Notes under the pieces: model-generated
What the model was told of the DNA's origin: nothing
The model's database searches: none
What the model saw: the letters and a program-made list of their open reading frames with translations, nothing else
In this document: piece after piece, positions 27,687 through 36,814 of the stretch
Position numbering within the stretch: the stretch's first letter is position 1
Layout of the letters: every line of letters starts with the position of its first letter
NCBI GenBank assembly: GCA_964011275.1
Contig: CAXGOB010000029.1
Location: 1-53,889, forward strand
Reading direction: 5' to 3'
Origin: UBA7328 sp002471345
GTDB lineage: Bacteria; Bacteroidota; Bacteroidia; Chitinophagales; Saprospiraceae
Length of the DNA: 53,889 nt
Program-made: the position numbers and the translations under genes

Positions 27687-28922
27687 TTATAAATCATATG
27701 GGATATATCTTTCCCATTTCCAAGGCGTATATACGTCCCCAATAGAGATTTCTAATAGTTCTTTGAATATGCTTTCTGCATTATCGCTATTGGACATTAT
27801 TATGATACCAATGCCTTTATCTGGAAAGACAATAGAATAATGTTGAAATCCTTCTCCATGTCCTTCTTTAAAAGCTGCTTTTCCATATGGAGAGTGCAGT
27901 AATCCCCACCCTAAACCATAGTTCAGTTTAATATCATCATTTTCATCCGTGTCATCCCATGATTCCACACCGAATTGTACTTTTGACTTTATTCTTTTAT
28001 TTTCTTGAAATAAAAGGTTGGTTACTTCCGATCCATTCTCAGTATGTTTCAAAATCTCTTTTATAAACTTTGAATAGTCCACAATTGTAGTCTCCATCGA
28101 ACCTGCAGCATTGGCTTCATCTTCAATATCCTTTTTTATTACTTCTTCTGTAGCAGTATGACCATTACAATAGACATCTTCAAATCTGTCTTGCCACACA
28201 TAACTGGTCTTATCCATTCCTAATGGGCTGAAAATGCGCTCCTGCGCCATGTCCTCCAGGTTTTGACCAGTGATTTTATCAATAACAAATTGCAAAAGGT
28301 ATATTCCTTCTCCGGAGTAACTGTAACGTGTTCCAGGATCTATAATAAACCTAATTTTTCCTTCGCGATCAAAATCAAAATTCTTTGTGAAAAATCTCCA
28401 ATTAGGAAAACCTGTAGTATGAGTCAGGCACATCCTCCCTGTAATCTCTTCATACCTTTTATCTCCTTTAAGGTTTTTATAACTCCTCCATTCTTTAGAA
28501 AGTTTATATTCAGGAAGTGGCTTTTCAAGATATTCTTGTAATGGTTTATCCAAATCAATTACTTCTTCTGACACTAACTGTGCCATTAAATATCCAAATA
28601 CAGCCTTACTAAAAGAAGCACCATAAATTATTTGATCCGTATGAAGATAAGTACTGTCTTTCTTATTAGAATAACCAAATGCCTCATTGTATACTACTTC
28701 ATTGTCATTAAAAACAGACACGGTTATCCCAGTTACATTCGCAGCCTTTATGAGTCTTTTGATATGACCTGAAAGCTCATTACTACTTATTCTAGTTCCA
28801 TCTAATTTTATAAGTTCTACCTCTCTGTTTTGCAATGAATTTTGTCTTTTGGAAATATCAAAGTCATTTTCATTCTTACAACCAATTAATATAATAAGCG
28901 CCAAAATCAGAATTACTCTCAT
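27687..28922 (-). CDS. Serine hydrolase of the beta-lactamase (class C-like) family, lipoprotein
   Basis: A 411-residue periplasmic lipoprotein (MRVILILALIILIGCKNEND, Cys15). SxxK is Ser103-Lys106 in YGASFSKAVFGYL, the Tyr motif is YSYSGEGIYLLQFV (about 208), and the third motif is HGEGFQHYSIV (HxG-type, about 365). This is the class C beta-lactamase/penicillin-binding-protein/esterase fold. Most such chromosomal proteins are D-amino-acid peptidases or esterases rather than beta-lactamases. It is a single gene, with an 8-bp inverted repeat 40 bases upstream of the start that may be an operator. Confidence 0.92.
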   Translation of the reverse strand: MRVILILALIILIGCKNENDFDISKRQNSLQNREVELIKLDGTRISSNELSGHIKRLIKAANVTGITVSVFNDNEVVYNEAFGYSNKKDSTYLHTDQIIYGASFSKAVFGYLMAQLVSEEVIDLDKPLQEYLEKPLPEYKLSKEWRSYKNLKGDKRYEEITGRMCLTHTTGFPNWRFFTKNFDFDREGKIRFIIDPGTRYSYSGEGIYLLQFVIDKITGQNLEDMAQERIFSPLGMDKTSYVWQDRFEDVYCNGHTATEEVIKKDIEDEANAAGSMETTIVDYSKFIKEILKHTENGSEVTNLLFQENKRIKSKVQFGVESWDDTDENDDIKLNYGLGWGLLHSPYGKAAFKEGHGEGFQHYSIVFPDKGIGIIIMSNSDNAESIFKELLEISIGDVYTPWKWERYIPYDL

Positions 28923-28961
28923 GATCGAAACTCGATTTTATCATTTCTATCCAAGGTGAAC

Positions 28962-28981
28962 TAGATAATTCGCATTATCTA
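28962..28981. repeat. Inverted repeat upstream of the serine hydrolase gene
   Basis: TAGATAAT and ATTATCTA are perfect 8-bp arms around a TCGC centre, 40 bases upstream of the hydrolase start. No T-run follows on either strand, so an operator is likelier than a terminator. Confidence 0.5.
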
Positions 28982-29066
28982 ATTGCTTAGATAAGATGTG
29001 ATTCTTAATGGACAAAGGCCTCAATAAGGCTTTTAAAACTAGCAATGGTAATGAATGATTAAATTA

Positions 29067-29821
29067 CTAGGACATTTTTTCATTCTGCATTATGGACAAC
29101 ATTCTGGTATAGCTAAAACCTGCATTCTCCTTATGTCCCCAATTATTGTAACCCAAACTTTCAGAGGCTTCATCCCCGTATAGAAAATTAAAAATCAAGC
29201 TATAATCTTTTGACTCTGAATGCTTTTGGTAAAAACGATTCAATTTTTCAAAATCTTGAAGTTCGTTAACATCATTAATATTTATTGATTCGTTTTGTAC
29301 AAATAATTCTTGTTGCACATGATCCTTTAAAGTCAAAGGTGGTCCGAACTTACAATTATAAACAGTATCATAAACTTGACGTCTTGTTCTTTCAACAATC
29401 AGATTCTTATTAAAATTTTCACTAGTCCAAAAAATTGGTGTACAAAATTTACGCCTAAGCAACGGAGTCAATTTGAATCTGCTATTGTAGTCAGTTGTAC
29501 AATGTTCAGACCACGCCCCACCGACATCATCTATCAAGTTAATAACCACCTGAAAAGTAGTCGAATCTTGTGATTTTAGGGTTCTGTTCAGGCTTATTAA
29601 CTCCTCGCTGATTAGATTCTCTACATTCAGTTTCTTTAGATCTATCAGCTTCTCCAAAACAAAATCATTTCCATAGGATTATAACCTGCAATCGGTAATA
29701 TCATATCAGAACCAGAGCCGCCTTGAAGCATGTTAAGGTAAATATCAAACCTTTCTTTTGATCGTGGAATTCTATAAAGTGCTTCCATCTTATCAATGAT
29801 ATTGACTATTTCGAAAGTCAT
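29067..29821 (-). pseudogene. Unknown conserved-looking gene with a one-base frameshift
   Basis: Two overlapping frames form one protein. The first starts at the ATG at 29821 (MTFEIVNIIDKMEALYRIPR ... LPIAGYNPM) and would end after 58 residues. The second is open from about 29672 to 29067 (GNDFVLEKLIDLKKLNVEN ... GDEASESLGYNNWGHKENAG). Restoring one G in the GG at about 29671 gives a continuous ~251-residue protein reading NPMGNDFVLEKL. I do not recognise the family with certainty. It has no signal peptide or membrane segment and is rich in aromatic and charged residues. A TTG start at 29657 would give 196 residues without the N-terminal part. No partner genes are adjacent. Confidence 0.7.
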
Positions 29822-30420
29822 TTATTCAAAAAAAAAAAATTTATTCTATTCATAATTCATGGTTGCATACCCTTGACTCAAAAAATGATTAATCATTTAC
29901 AAATTTAATCTCAAATTGCAATAAAAATATTTCGAGCCTTTGCAATATATTTCACACAATCCAGACACTATGGAATATACAATCTCACATGATGCTCAAA
30001 ATCATTTTAACGAACAGAGCAAATGGAATCCAAGAATATTTGCTTACTGCGTTTCTTATAAAAATGGAGAATATATTATTCAAACTATTAGGCCTAGATT
30101 GAATCGAGATAATCAAGGCGAATTGTCCCATCCATATTCATTTCAATTTGTAAAAAGACGGATATTGCAATTACAGTCTAGAATTCACATGTTAAGATGT
30201 TTCCATTTTCTGAGTCGAGGGCAATGTGAACAATTTGGCAGCATCCAATTTCAAAACACTTCAATTCAAAATCGATTTTCTATGTAGCTAAGAATACTGA
30301 GTAAGTAGATTCTACAAATTTTTTGAACCAGTATAATGATAATAAGATATTTTTATCTTTTTATAAAAATTATTGTATCTTTAAAAAGAATAAACACGAA
30401 TTAATTTAAAGATACTACTT
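29822..30420. other. Long AT-rich intergenic region
   Basis: These 599 bases separate the frameshifted gene from the fasciclin gene. They begin with a run of twelve A residues and end with an AT-rich promoter-like stretch. The only open frame of note (29970-30287) is described separately with low confidence. Confidence 0.6.
29970..30287 (+). CDS. Doubtful hypothetical ORF
   Basis: An open frame of 105 residues from the ATG at 29970 in an otherwise empty region. The product is rich in Gln, Asn, Arg, His and Cys (for example NRDNQGELSHPYSFQFVKRR), has no signal peptide or membrane helix, and matches nothing I recognise. Nothing lies opposite it, so it is not an antisense shadow, but chance is a fair explanation for its length in this base composition. 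Confidence 0.22.
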   Translation: MEYTISHDAQNHFNEQSKWNPRIFAYCVSYKNGEYIIQTIRPRLNRDNQGELSHPYSFQFVKRRILQLQSRIHMLRCFHFLSRGQCEQFGSIQFQNTSIQNRFSM

Positions 30421-30987
30421 ATGAAATCTCTACTCTATTTTACACTTTCAGTAAGTCTTCTAGCCCTATTAATTAGCTCTTGTCAAGACACATCGTCTAC
30501 TGCTTCATCGGCTTCCTCAGGAGTCAACACAGATGAACTCAAAGGTCAATCTGGTGTCATTGATAATCTTTCTGAAAAAAACATTTTGCAAGTAGCAATT
30601 GGCTCTCCAGACCACACTACTCTAGTAGCTGGTGTAAAAGCTGCAGGGCTACAGGATGTACTGACTAATGCAGGACCTCTGACAGTTTTCGCTCCTAATA
30701 ATGCAGCATTTGACAATTTACCAGCAGGCACTTTGGAAAATCTCCTAAAACCTGAAAACAAAGAGATCCTGAAAAATATTATAACCTTCCACGCCGCTCC
30801 AGGAAGCTACACTGGTAATAACATTAGAGGAGTAATGGGAATTGGTCAAGCTACTGGTGATAAAGTAAAAGTGGTAACCAAAGACGGAAAAACTTTTGTA
30901 AATGGTGCGGAAGTAATAGGCACGGTAAAAGCTTCAAATGGCTATGTACATGTAATCAATCAGGTTTTACTTCCTCCAGAGAGTTAA
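30421..30987 (+). CDS. Fasciclin-domain lipoprotein
   Basis: A 188-residue lipoprotein (lipobox LLALLISSCQDTSS, Cys21), then a Ser/Thr-rich spacer and one fasciclin (FAS1) domain at about 55-186. Visible hallmarks are LVAGVKAAGLQDVLTNAGPL, TVFAPNNAAFDNLPAGTLEN and the final YVHVINQVLLP. FAS1 domains mediate adhesion or protein binding at the cell surface. The usual conserved helix with NILTFHA is present as NIITFHAAPG. It is a single gene. Confidence 0.95.
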   Translation: MKSLLYFTLSVSLLALLISSCQDTSSTASSASSGVNTDELKGQSGVIDNLSEKNILQVAIGSPDHTTLVAGVKAAGLQDVLTNAGPLTVFAPNNAAFDNLPAGTLENLLKPENKEILKNIITFHAAPGSYTGNNIRGVMGIGQATGDKVKVVTKDGKTFVNGAEVIGTVKASNGYVHVINQVLLPPES

Positions 30988-31368
30988 CTAGGCATCTGTA
31001 AAGAATGGGAATCTATAAATGTAGGGTCGAATCTATTAGTACTACAGATCTAAAAAGCATCAATTCGAAACCCACAAAGTGAATTAGATTCGAAATCGTT
31101 GATTAAAGATCGAAAAATGCTCTCTATAATGAGTTGGATTCAATAACTAGGAGTCCCTTTCGTATTGCATTTATTATATCAATGGTTAGACATAACACTT
31201 CTAATTGCAAAACATGACAAACTCAATACTTTATACCGTATATTGTTTGTATCATGAATTTTATTATCGAATTTATTTTGAGATACAAGAATAATTATCG
31301 TATATTATACTGATCTCGAAAGTGAGAGCCTTATATAAAATCCGTATTGACAAATTAAATATTTTACG
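30988..31368. other. Intergenic region
   Basis: These 381 bases hold no frame worth calling. Several GAA/TTCGAA-type short repeats (TTCGAAAC, TTCGAAAT, TCGAATTT) recur, but without regular spacing. The promoter of the gene at 31369 must lie at the right end. Confidence 0.55.
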
Positions 31369-32229
31369 ATGAGAAAGATTCTGATTACTCTTACAAACCA
31401 AATTGGTTTGGTTAATAAGCCATTCGCTTTTATTCTTGGATTTGTTCTTATCCTTTCATCAATTCCTGTACAAAGTCAAACCGATATTGGCAATTATTTT
31501 GCCATCCAATATTTTAAGGTTCATCCATCTCAGGAGAATGAATTCATTCAACTTCACAGCAACGTATGGCAAAAGATTCATGCTGAACGCATTGAAAATG
31601 ACCTATTGGATGGATGGTATCTTTTCAGAGTAATAGCTCCACAAGGCACAAATACTGAATACAATTTTCTTATAGTTCAAGAATATGATGATGCAGAAAA
31701 GTTTTCTGCCCATTTTGATGGATATGGAGTGAATTACAATAACATCTTATCCACCAATGAAATCCAACATGCTCTGACCACAAATGAAATAAGTGATATG
31801 ACTTATGAAGAGGTATGGACAACTGTGGATCAAATCATGACTGACAATTCAGGTCAAATCTATAAATACAGTGTATTTAACAGCATGAAAATGAAACCAG
31901 GAGTAGATAATGATGATTATGTAAGAATGGAAAAGGAATATTGGAAGCCTATGCACAAAGAACGGATAAGGCGGAATATGATGTTTGGTTGGGGTATGTA
32001 CACTATGATCATCCCTGGAGGGACAGAAAGAAACTACCATTGGGCTACGGTAGATTACTATCACAATTTCATGGATTATCTATGTGAAACCGGCTCTATA
32101 ATGGAGTCCATACATGGCAAAGAAAATGCTGATAAATACACCGAAGAAACTATATCTAAAAGAGATCTTCTTAAAGCCGAGATAAGGGAGTTAATCGCAT
32201 ATAAAAATGACTCCAATTTGGATAACTAG
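31369..32229 (+). CDS. Exported protein with an internal duplication (dimeric alpha/beta-barrel-like)
   Basis: A 286-residue protein with a long signal sequence ending SIPVQSQ at about 37. The mature part has two similar halves: YFKVHPSQENEFIQLHSNVW then GWYLFRVIAPQGTNTEYNFL in the first (about 45-110), and MKMKPGVDNDDYVRMEKEYW then GWGMYTMIIPGGTERNYHWA in the second (about 170-235). Each half looks like a ferredoxin-like unit of the kind found in antibiotic-monooxygenase or NIPSNAP proteins, but no catalytic residues are evident. Function unknown. It ends before a strong terminator, so it is probably monocistronic. Confidence 0.8.
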   Translation: MRKILITLTNQIGLVNKPFAFILGFVLILSSIPVQSQTDIGNYFAIQYFKVHPSQENEFIQLHSNVWQKIHAERIENDLLDGWYLFRVIAPQGTNTEYNFLIVQEYDDAEKFSAHFDGYGVNYNNILSTNEIQHALTTNEISDMTYEEVWTTVDQIMTDNSGQIYKYSVFNSMKMKPGVDNDDYVRMEKEYWKPMHKERIRRNMMFGWGMYTMIIPGGTERNYHWATVDYYHNFMDYLCETGSIMESIHGKENADKYTEETISKRDLLKAEIRELIAYKNDSNLDN

Positions 32230-32299
32230 TAAAACTTAAAATCACAGCTTTTACAGCTATCGCATTTTTTTGTGATAGAAAAGGCGATTTTCATTTACA

Positions 32300-32333
32300 A
32301 TAGACTGGTCGTGGGCCCAGTCTATTTTTTTTT
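32300..32333 (+). terminator. Rho-independent terminator
   Basis: ATAGACTGG pairs perfectly with CCAGTCTAT around an 8-base loop and runs into nine T residues. It lies about 70 bases past the stop of the gene at 31369. Confidence 0.9.
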
Positions 32334-32334
32334 G

Positions 32335-32365
32335 TTGACATTGTTAATTTGAGGTATTAGTTTAG
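32335..32365 (+). promoter_or_regulatory. Possible Bacteroidota-type promoter for the PhzF gene
   Basis: TTG at 32335-32337 and TAGTTTAG at 32358-32365 are 20 bases apart. The -7 box has seven of eight bases of TAnnTTTG. It lies directly after a terminator and 55 bases before the PhzF start. Confidence 0.4.
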
Positions 32366-32419
32366 CCATATCATCATTCAAATCAATGGTTTTCACATTC
32401 ATCATCGGTTAATAAACAA

Positions 32420-33214
32420 ATGAATATTCCAATCTATCAAATTGATGCTTTCACAAACCATTTATTCGGAGGAAACCCTGCTGCTGTTTGTCCTTTAGAT
32501 CATTGGATAGATGACGATCTATTACAGAACATTGCTATGGAAAACAATCTTGCAGAAACTGCATTTTTTGTTCCATTACCCAGTGGAAACTTCCATCTAA
32601 GGTGGTTTACACCTGAAATTGAAATGGATCTATGTGGACACGCAACACTTGCATCAGCACATGTTATATTCGAAGAATTGAAATTTAAGAATGAAGAAAT
32701 AGTTTTTGAGACAAAAAGTGGATTATTAAATGTCAAAAAGAAAGGCACCCTGCTTGAACTTGATTTTCCTTCAAGGCCTCCATCCGTGAGCAATTTACCG
32801 GCAATAATCTCAAAAGGACTAAATATCCAACCTCGGGAGGTTTGGAAGGCTAGAGACTATTTATTAGTCTATGACACCCAAGATGATATAACTAGAATCA
32901 TTCCTAATTTATCCTTCCTTAATCAAATAAATCTCGATCCTGGAGGCATTATCGTGACAGCTCCAGGCCAATCAAAAGACGTAGATTTTGTTTCTCGATT
33001 TTTCACACCAAGAGCTGCTGTTTTTGAAGATCCAGTTACTGGCTCCGCTCATTGTACCCTCATTCCTTTTTGGGCAGATAGGCTAAAAAAATCCAATATG
33101 AGGGCTTTACAGCTATCAAAAAGGGGTGGCAAACTCTTTTGTGAGCTAAACAACCAAAGGGTGAAAATTAGGGGCCAAGCCGTTAAATATTTGAATGGAA
33201 CTATACTTGTTTGA
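32420..33214 (+). CDS. PhzF-family isomerase/epimerase
   Basis: A 264-residue cytosolic protein of the PhzF/diaminopimelate-epimerase fold. YQIDAFTNHLFGGNPAAVCP opens the first lobe, the catalytic Glu is in NNLAETAFF (about 46), and RWFTPEIEMDLCGHATLASA is the family signature. The second lobe has FTPRAAVFEDPVTGSAHCTL and RGGKLFCELN. PhzF converts trans-2,3-dihydro-3-hydroxyanthranilate in phenazine synthesis, but no other phenazine gene is here, so the real substrate is unknown. The DinB-like gene follows after 44 bases. Confidence 0.95.
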   Translation: MNIPIYQIDAFTNHLFGGNPAAVCPLDHWIDDDLLQNIAMENNLAETAFFVPLPSGNFHLRWFTPEIEMDLCGHATLASAHVIFEELKFKNEEIVFETKSGLLNVKKKGTLLELDFPSRPPSVSNLPAIISKGLNIQPREVWKARDYLLVYDTQDDITRIIPNLSFLNQINLDPGGIIVTAPGQSKDVDFVSRFFTPRAAVFEDPVTGSAHCTLIPFWADRLKKSNMRALQLSKRGGKLFCELNNQRVKIRGQAVKYLNGTILV

Positions 33215-33258
33215 GAGTATAAAAGCGAGAGATTTATTTTAAAAACTCAAATTTAAAT

Positions 33259-33687
33259 ATGAAAAATGAACTGCTCCGCCACTTTTTAGCGACAATAGAT
33301 TATAGATTTCAGAAATCAATCGGAAATCGAAGTGAAATGTATGGAGAATCTTCATTTGGAAAAGGCAGCAGAACACCTATTGAGATTATCCATCACATGA
33401 CATCAGTACTTCATTTCGCTTTAGAGAATACTGGAAATGGAGATAATAAAAAACAGGGTGATCTACAAAATTTAGAAAATGGGATCTCTCAATTCAGAAT
33501 AGTACTTGCTGATTTAGATCGTATATTTTCTGAACAAAAAATTGATTTATCACTTTCTAAAAAATTATTACAAGGGCCTCTTTCTGACGTACTTACTCAC
33601 ATCGGTCAACTTGCAATGATGTCTAGACAATTTGCCAAACCAATCAAAGGAGAAAATTACTTTGCTGCAAATATCATCACAGAATAA
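33259..33687 (+). CDS. DinB-superfamily protein
   Basis: A 142-residue cytosolic four-helix protein of DinB type. Candidate metal ligands are the His pair in EIIHHMTSVLHFAL and the His in DVLTHIGQLAMMSRQ, followed by the common AKPIKGENYF ending. It lies 44 bases downstream of the PhzF gene on the same strand and is probably co-transcribed. It is convergent with ferritin (17 bases apart). Function unknown. Confidence 0.85.
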   Translation: MKNELLRHFLATIDYRFQKSIGNRSEMYGESSFGKGSRTPIEIIHHMTSVLHFALENTGNGDNKKQGDLQNLENGISQFRIVLADLDRIFSEQKIDLSLSKKLLQGPLSDVLTHIGQLAMMSRQFAKPIKGENYFAANIITE

Positions 33688-33704
33688 AGAAAGGAGTAAA
33701 TGAA

Positions 33705-34214
33705 TTACTCACCCCCTCCTACCACATTAACATTAAGTATATCACGATCGAATAAATACAATCCACTCTTATCATCTCCGATCATCTCTAATTTGTCGTT
33801 CATTATACGGGCTAAAGCTTCTTCTTCGATCTGCTCAGCGACGTACCATTGAAGAAAGTTGTGAGTAGCATAATCCTTTTCCTGAAGTGCTATATCTACA
33901 AGATTGTTAATGCTTTCTGAGACTTTAATCTCATGATTTAGTAATTCTTTGAAAGCATGGTGTATAGAAGGATAAGTAGGGCTTGGTTGACTTAATGCTG
34001 GAATCATAGCAAAGCCGCCTCTCTCATTGATAAAATGAATCAACTTCAGCATATGAGCGCGTTCTTCATCGCTATGGCGATAAAAAAATTCTGTAACGTT
34101 ATCAATTCCAGGTTGTATTTCTGCCCATGATGCCATGGCCAAATAAATCTGGGAAGATTCAGCTTCCATTAAAACTTGAGCATTGAGAGCATCTTGCATT
34201 TTTTGAGCGAGCAT
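33705..34214 (-). CDS. Ferritin (non-heme iron storage)
   Basis: A 169-residue ferritin that oxidises and stores iron in a 24-subunit shell. Ferroxidase ligands are visible: Glu18 in LNAQVLMEAESSQIYLAM, Glu51 and His54 in HSDEERAHML, and the later EQIEEEALARIM helix. Bacterial FtnA length. It is a single gene with its own upstream region. The Gly-rich tail NVNVVGGGE extends slightly past the last helix. Confidence 0.96.
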   Translation of the reverse strand: MLAQKMQDALNAQVLMEAESSQIYLAMASWAEIQPGIDNVTEFFYRHSDEERAHMLKLIHFINERGGFAMIPALSQPSPTYPSIHHAFKELLNHEIKVSESINNLVDIALQEKDYATHNFLQWYVAEQIEEEALARIMNDKLEMIGDDKSGLYLFDRDILNVNVVGGGE

Positions 34215-34554
34215 AGTATAGTTTGTTAATTATAGTCCGAATGTATTATAAAATTGAATTATAAAGTGATCGTTCAGAATATTTGAGACAAATAATTACC
34301 CAACAATTCAATTTAATGATCAAAATCTTTCTAGAGGAAAAAAAAAGTTTCTGAATTCGTATTTAATTCAAAAATAAAGCACAAATCTAAACAGCTGATT
34401 ATCACCAAATTAAATCGAATGAAGATTTAATTATAAAAAATACTTCATTCTTCATAAGCGTTTTAATCACTTCTCGGATTATATAAGTATTGGCAGGCAA
34501 TTCAAAAGATATCGATTAGATCTCATGATTTGATTAGCCAAGAAAAAATAAACT
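34215..34554. other. Divergent intergenic region, ferritin / sigma cassette 2
   Basis: These 340 AT-rich bases must contain the ferritin promoter (left-going) and the promoter of the operon at 34555 (right-going). No strong match to TTG / TAnnTTTG was found for either. No Fur-like 19-bp palindrome was recognised. Confidence 0.55.
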
Positions 34555-36246
34555 ATGCTACACCTTCAGAAAATATTAGGATTTCTGTTTTTTATAACCA
34601 TTTTCAGCTCTTGCTATAAGGACGATATTGTAAGTACTGAAACAATAGATCTCATAAGTGCAGAGCGAATTTATCTGAATACAATAAAAGGTCAAGTCTT
34701 AGATACTCTAGGTGATCCGATCTCATCTGTCCTGATAGAAATGGGTGAAGAAAATATATTGACAGATGAAGAAGGAAAATTCATCATCATAGATGTGATG
34801 ATTCCTTCTACCGGGGAATTTATATCAGCAACCCATCCTGAGCATTATGATGGTGGTACAAGAGTCTATGCCACTGCTCCAATAACCCAAACCGTACAAA
34901 TAAATCTAGTCCCAAGAGGAATAACCCAAAACTTTACAAACGCACAAGGTGCAACGCTAAAGGTTGCAGATCTCGCAGAGGTGACCATTCCGACAAATGC
35001 ATTTTGGTCGAAAGATCAAGTTTATGAAGGTATGGTCACCTTAGAGGTCTATACAGTCAATCCTAATGAGACTCAGAGTTATAATAAGCGCCTTCAGGTA
35101 TTTGAAATATATGAAGCTAACTCATTCGAAAAAATATTAAAATCTGACTTATCATCAATGATGTATATAGAGGCATATGATGCCAACGGGAATATTCTCA
35201 ATGTCGGCCCTGATAAAAAAATTGAAGTAAGCATTCCTACTTATGGAAATTCAGTAGAAGACACTCCCCTACTTTTTTCATTTAATGAAGAGATGGGGTT
35301 TTGGAATTCAGAAGATGAAGCTCGAATAGATGGCAATCAATATACAGTGGAGTTAAGTCATTTCAGCTGGTGGGGAGTAGGTTCCAAAAAAACAGCAACG
35401 GATTTATGCATTACATTTACTAATGTCGATCCTAAAGTTGATCATCTTTTTACTGTCAGCACTACAGCAGGAAAAGTACTCCAACTAGGTGGAGTGAATT
35501 ATGAAGAGGCCATATGTTTCCCTGCACTTGCTGATGAGACTTTAGAAATTAGAATTTATAACTCATGCTTTACTGAAATATTTGGCACTTCTGTTACAAC
35601 AGAAATGCAAGGGGAAACAAATGTCACAATCGATGTTGAAAGTTCAACCGCTCAAGAGTATTTAATAGAAATTGAAGTTGTGGATTGTGATTATGCGACA
35701 CTTCAAGACACAGTGACTATTTTTTATGTTACTGACCTGAGTATAGATTCATTGGATAAAGGTGTAGGAACTTTTGATTTGACTTTAGACGAATGTTTCA
35801 AACCTTCAGAAATAGCTTTCATCGCAATACAGGATATTGGAAATGTCCAGTACACATTCACGGAGCAAGTGAACCTAAGCGAAGCACAGGTTCAATACAA
35901 TATACAAATCGTAGCCTGCCAAGATGTGATGCCACTTGATGGTCATTTGACTATCAATGGCATCACTTATTCTAAGGTAGTAGCAAGACGTAATCCACAA
36001 GAGACTTTGATTATAGCTACAGAAGGTGATGATGAAGTAGTCATAGGTTTTGATGGTTTTGAAACTGGCACACATCCTGGAAGAGTGATTTCTTTCAAAG
36101 AGAATGTATTCTGCGAAGGAAAAGTGTCGATTGGTCATTATGGAGAGATTGGAGATTTTGTGGAGGGTGAATTTGAAATACCAAGTAATCCCGCTTTAGG
36201 GTGTGAACCTATTACTGGAGATTTTAGAGCAATGAGGGAGAAATAA
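34555..36246 (+). CDS. Surface lipoprotein with carboxypeptidase-regulatory-like domain (cassette 2)
   Basis: A 563-residue lipoprotein (FFITIFSSCYKDD, Cys20). Residues ~45-115 are a carboxypeptidase-regulatory-like domain (IKGQVLDTLGDPISSVLIEM). A beta-rich module with VTIPTNAFW and an HFSWWGVGSK segment near 280 follows, of the kind seen in CILP/FAM171-like surface proteins. The C-terminal ~280 residues are beta-rich with scattered Cys and no recognised domain. No T9SS sorting domain. It heads an operon: the ECF sigma gene follows after 34 bases, then the anti-sigma and a T9SS-sorted protein. Confidence 0.82.
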   Translation: MLHLQKILGFLFFITIFSSCYKDDIVSTETIDLISAERIYLNTIKGQVLDTLGDPISSVLIEMGEENILTDEEGKFIIIDVMIPSTGEFISATHPEHYDGGTRVYATAPITQTVQINLVPRGITQNFTNAQGATLKVADLAEVTIPTNAFWSKDQVYEGMVTLEVYTVNPNETQSYNKRLQVFEIYEANSFEKILKSDLSSMMYIEAYDANGNILNVGPDKKIEVSIPTYGNSVEDTPLLFSFNEEMGFWNSEDEARIDGNQYTVELSHFSWWGVGSKKTATDLCITFTNVDPKVDHLFTVSTTAGKVLQLGGVNYEEAICFPALADETLEIRIYNSCFTEIFGTSVTTEMQGETNVTIDVESSTAQEYLIEIEVVDCDYATLQDTVTIFYVTDLSIDSLDKGVGTFDLTLDECFKPSEIAFIAIQDIGNVQYTFTEQVNLSEAQVQYNIQIVACQDVMPLDGHLTINGITYSKVVARRNPQETLIIATEGDDEVVIGFDGFETGTHPGRVISFKENVFCEGKVSIGHYGEIGDFVEGEFEIPSNPALGCEPITGDFRAMREK

Positions 36247-36280
36247 AACAACAACAAAAAAATATTAAAAGCCCTGGCAG

Positions 36281-36814
36281 GTGGAGGATATTAAAATAAT
36301 ACATGGTTGTCTTAAAAATGATAGAAAGTATCAAAGGATACTTCTAGATAAATACTCCTCTGCTCTTATGGCCACAGCTCTTAGATACAATTGTGACTCT
36401 CATTCTGCAAAGGACATGATACAGGAGACTTGGATAAAAGTTTTTCATGGATTAAAAGCATATGAAGAAGATGGGAAATTGTTGGCATGGATGAAAAGAA
36501 TCTTGATTAATACTATTCTTAAATCAAGAGAAAAAAAGACAATAACGATCCAAGATTTGGATCTATGGAATAATGAGATAGAAGGTATTCAGAAAGCCTC
36601 AGATCATCTAGAACTAGAAGATATGATGAAGATGATAAAATCTATAAACTCCCCGGCCAAAGAGATATTTATGATGTATGTGATTGATGGGTTTTCGCAC
36701 AATGAGATTGGAGAATTAATGGGAATTAAAGCAAGTACATCGAGAGTTCACTTGAGTAATGCGAGAAAGAGACTCGTAGAAATAATAAAAAAAAATGAAC
36801 AGCTAACGATATGA
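36281..36814 (+). CDS. ECF sigma factor (cassette 2)
   Basis: A 177-residue ECF sigma factor starting at a GTG. Region 2: SALMATALRYNCDSHSAKDM, IQETWIKVFHGL, LLAWMKRILINTILKSRE. Region 4: INSPAKEIFMMYVIDGFSHN, EIGELMGIKASTSRVHLSNA. Its stop overlaps the start of the next gene in an ATGA, so the sigma and the presumed anti-sigma are made in a coupled way. It differs clearly in sequence from the cassette 1 sigma at 23435 but sits in the same gene order, with a surface lipoprotein upstream in both. Confidence 0.92.
   Translation: MEDIKIIHGCLKNDRKYQRILLDKYSSALMATALRYNCDSHSAKDMIQETWIKVFHGLKAYEEDGKLLAWMKRILINTILKSREKKTITIQDLDLWNNEIEGIQKASDHLELEDMMKMIKSINSPAKEIFMMYVIDGFSHNEIGELMGIKASTSRVHLSNARKRLVEIIKKNEQLTI

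Noticed and set aside
29827..29838. Run of twelve A residues as a sign of a retro-element or tail
   Set aside because: It stands alone in AT-rich DNA, with no target-site duplication or mobile gene nearby.
30988..31368. TTCGAA-like short repeats as a CRISPR or regulatory array
   Set aside because: Spacing is irregular and the units differ; nothing like repeat-spacer order is visible.
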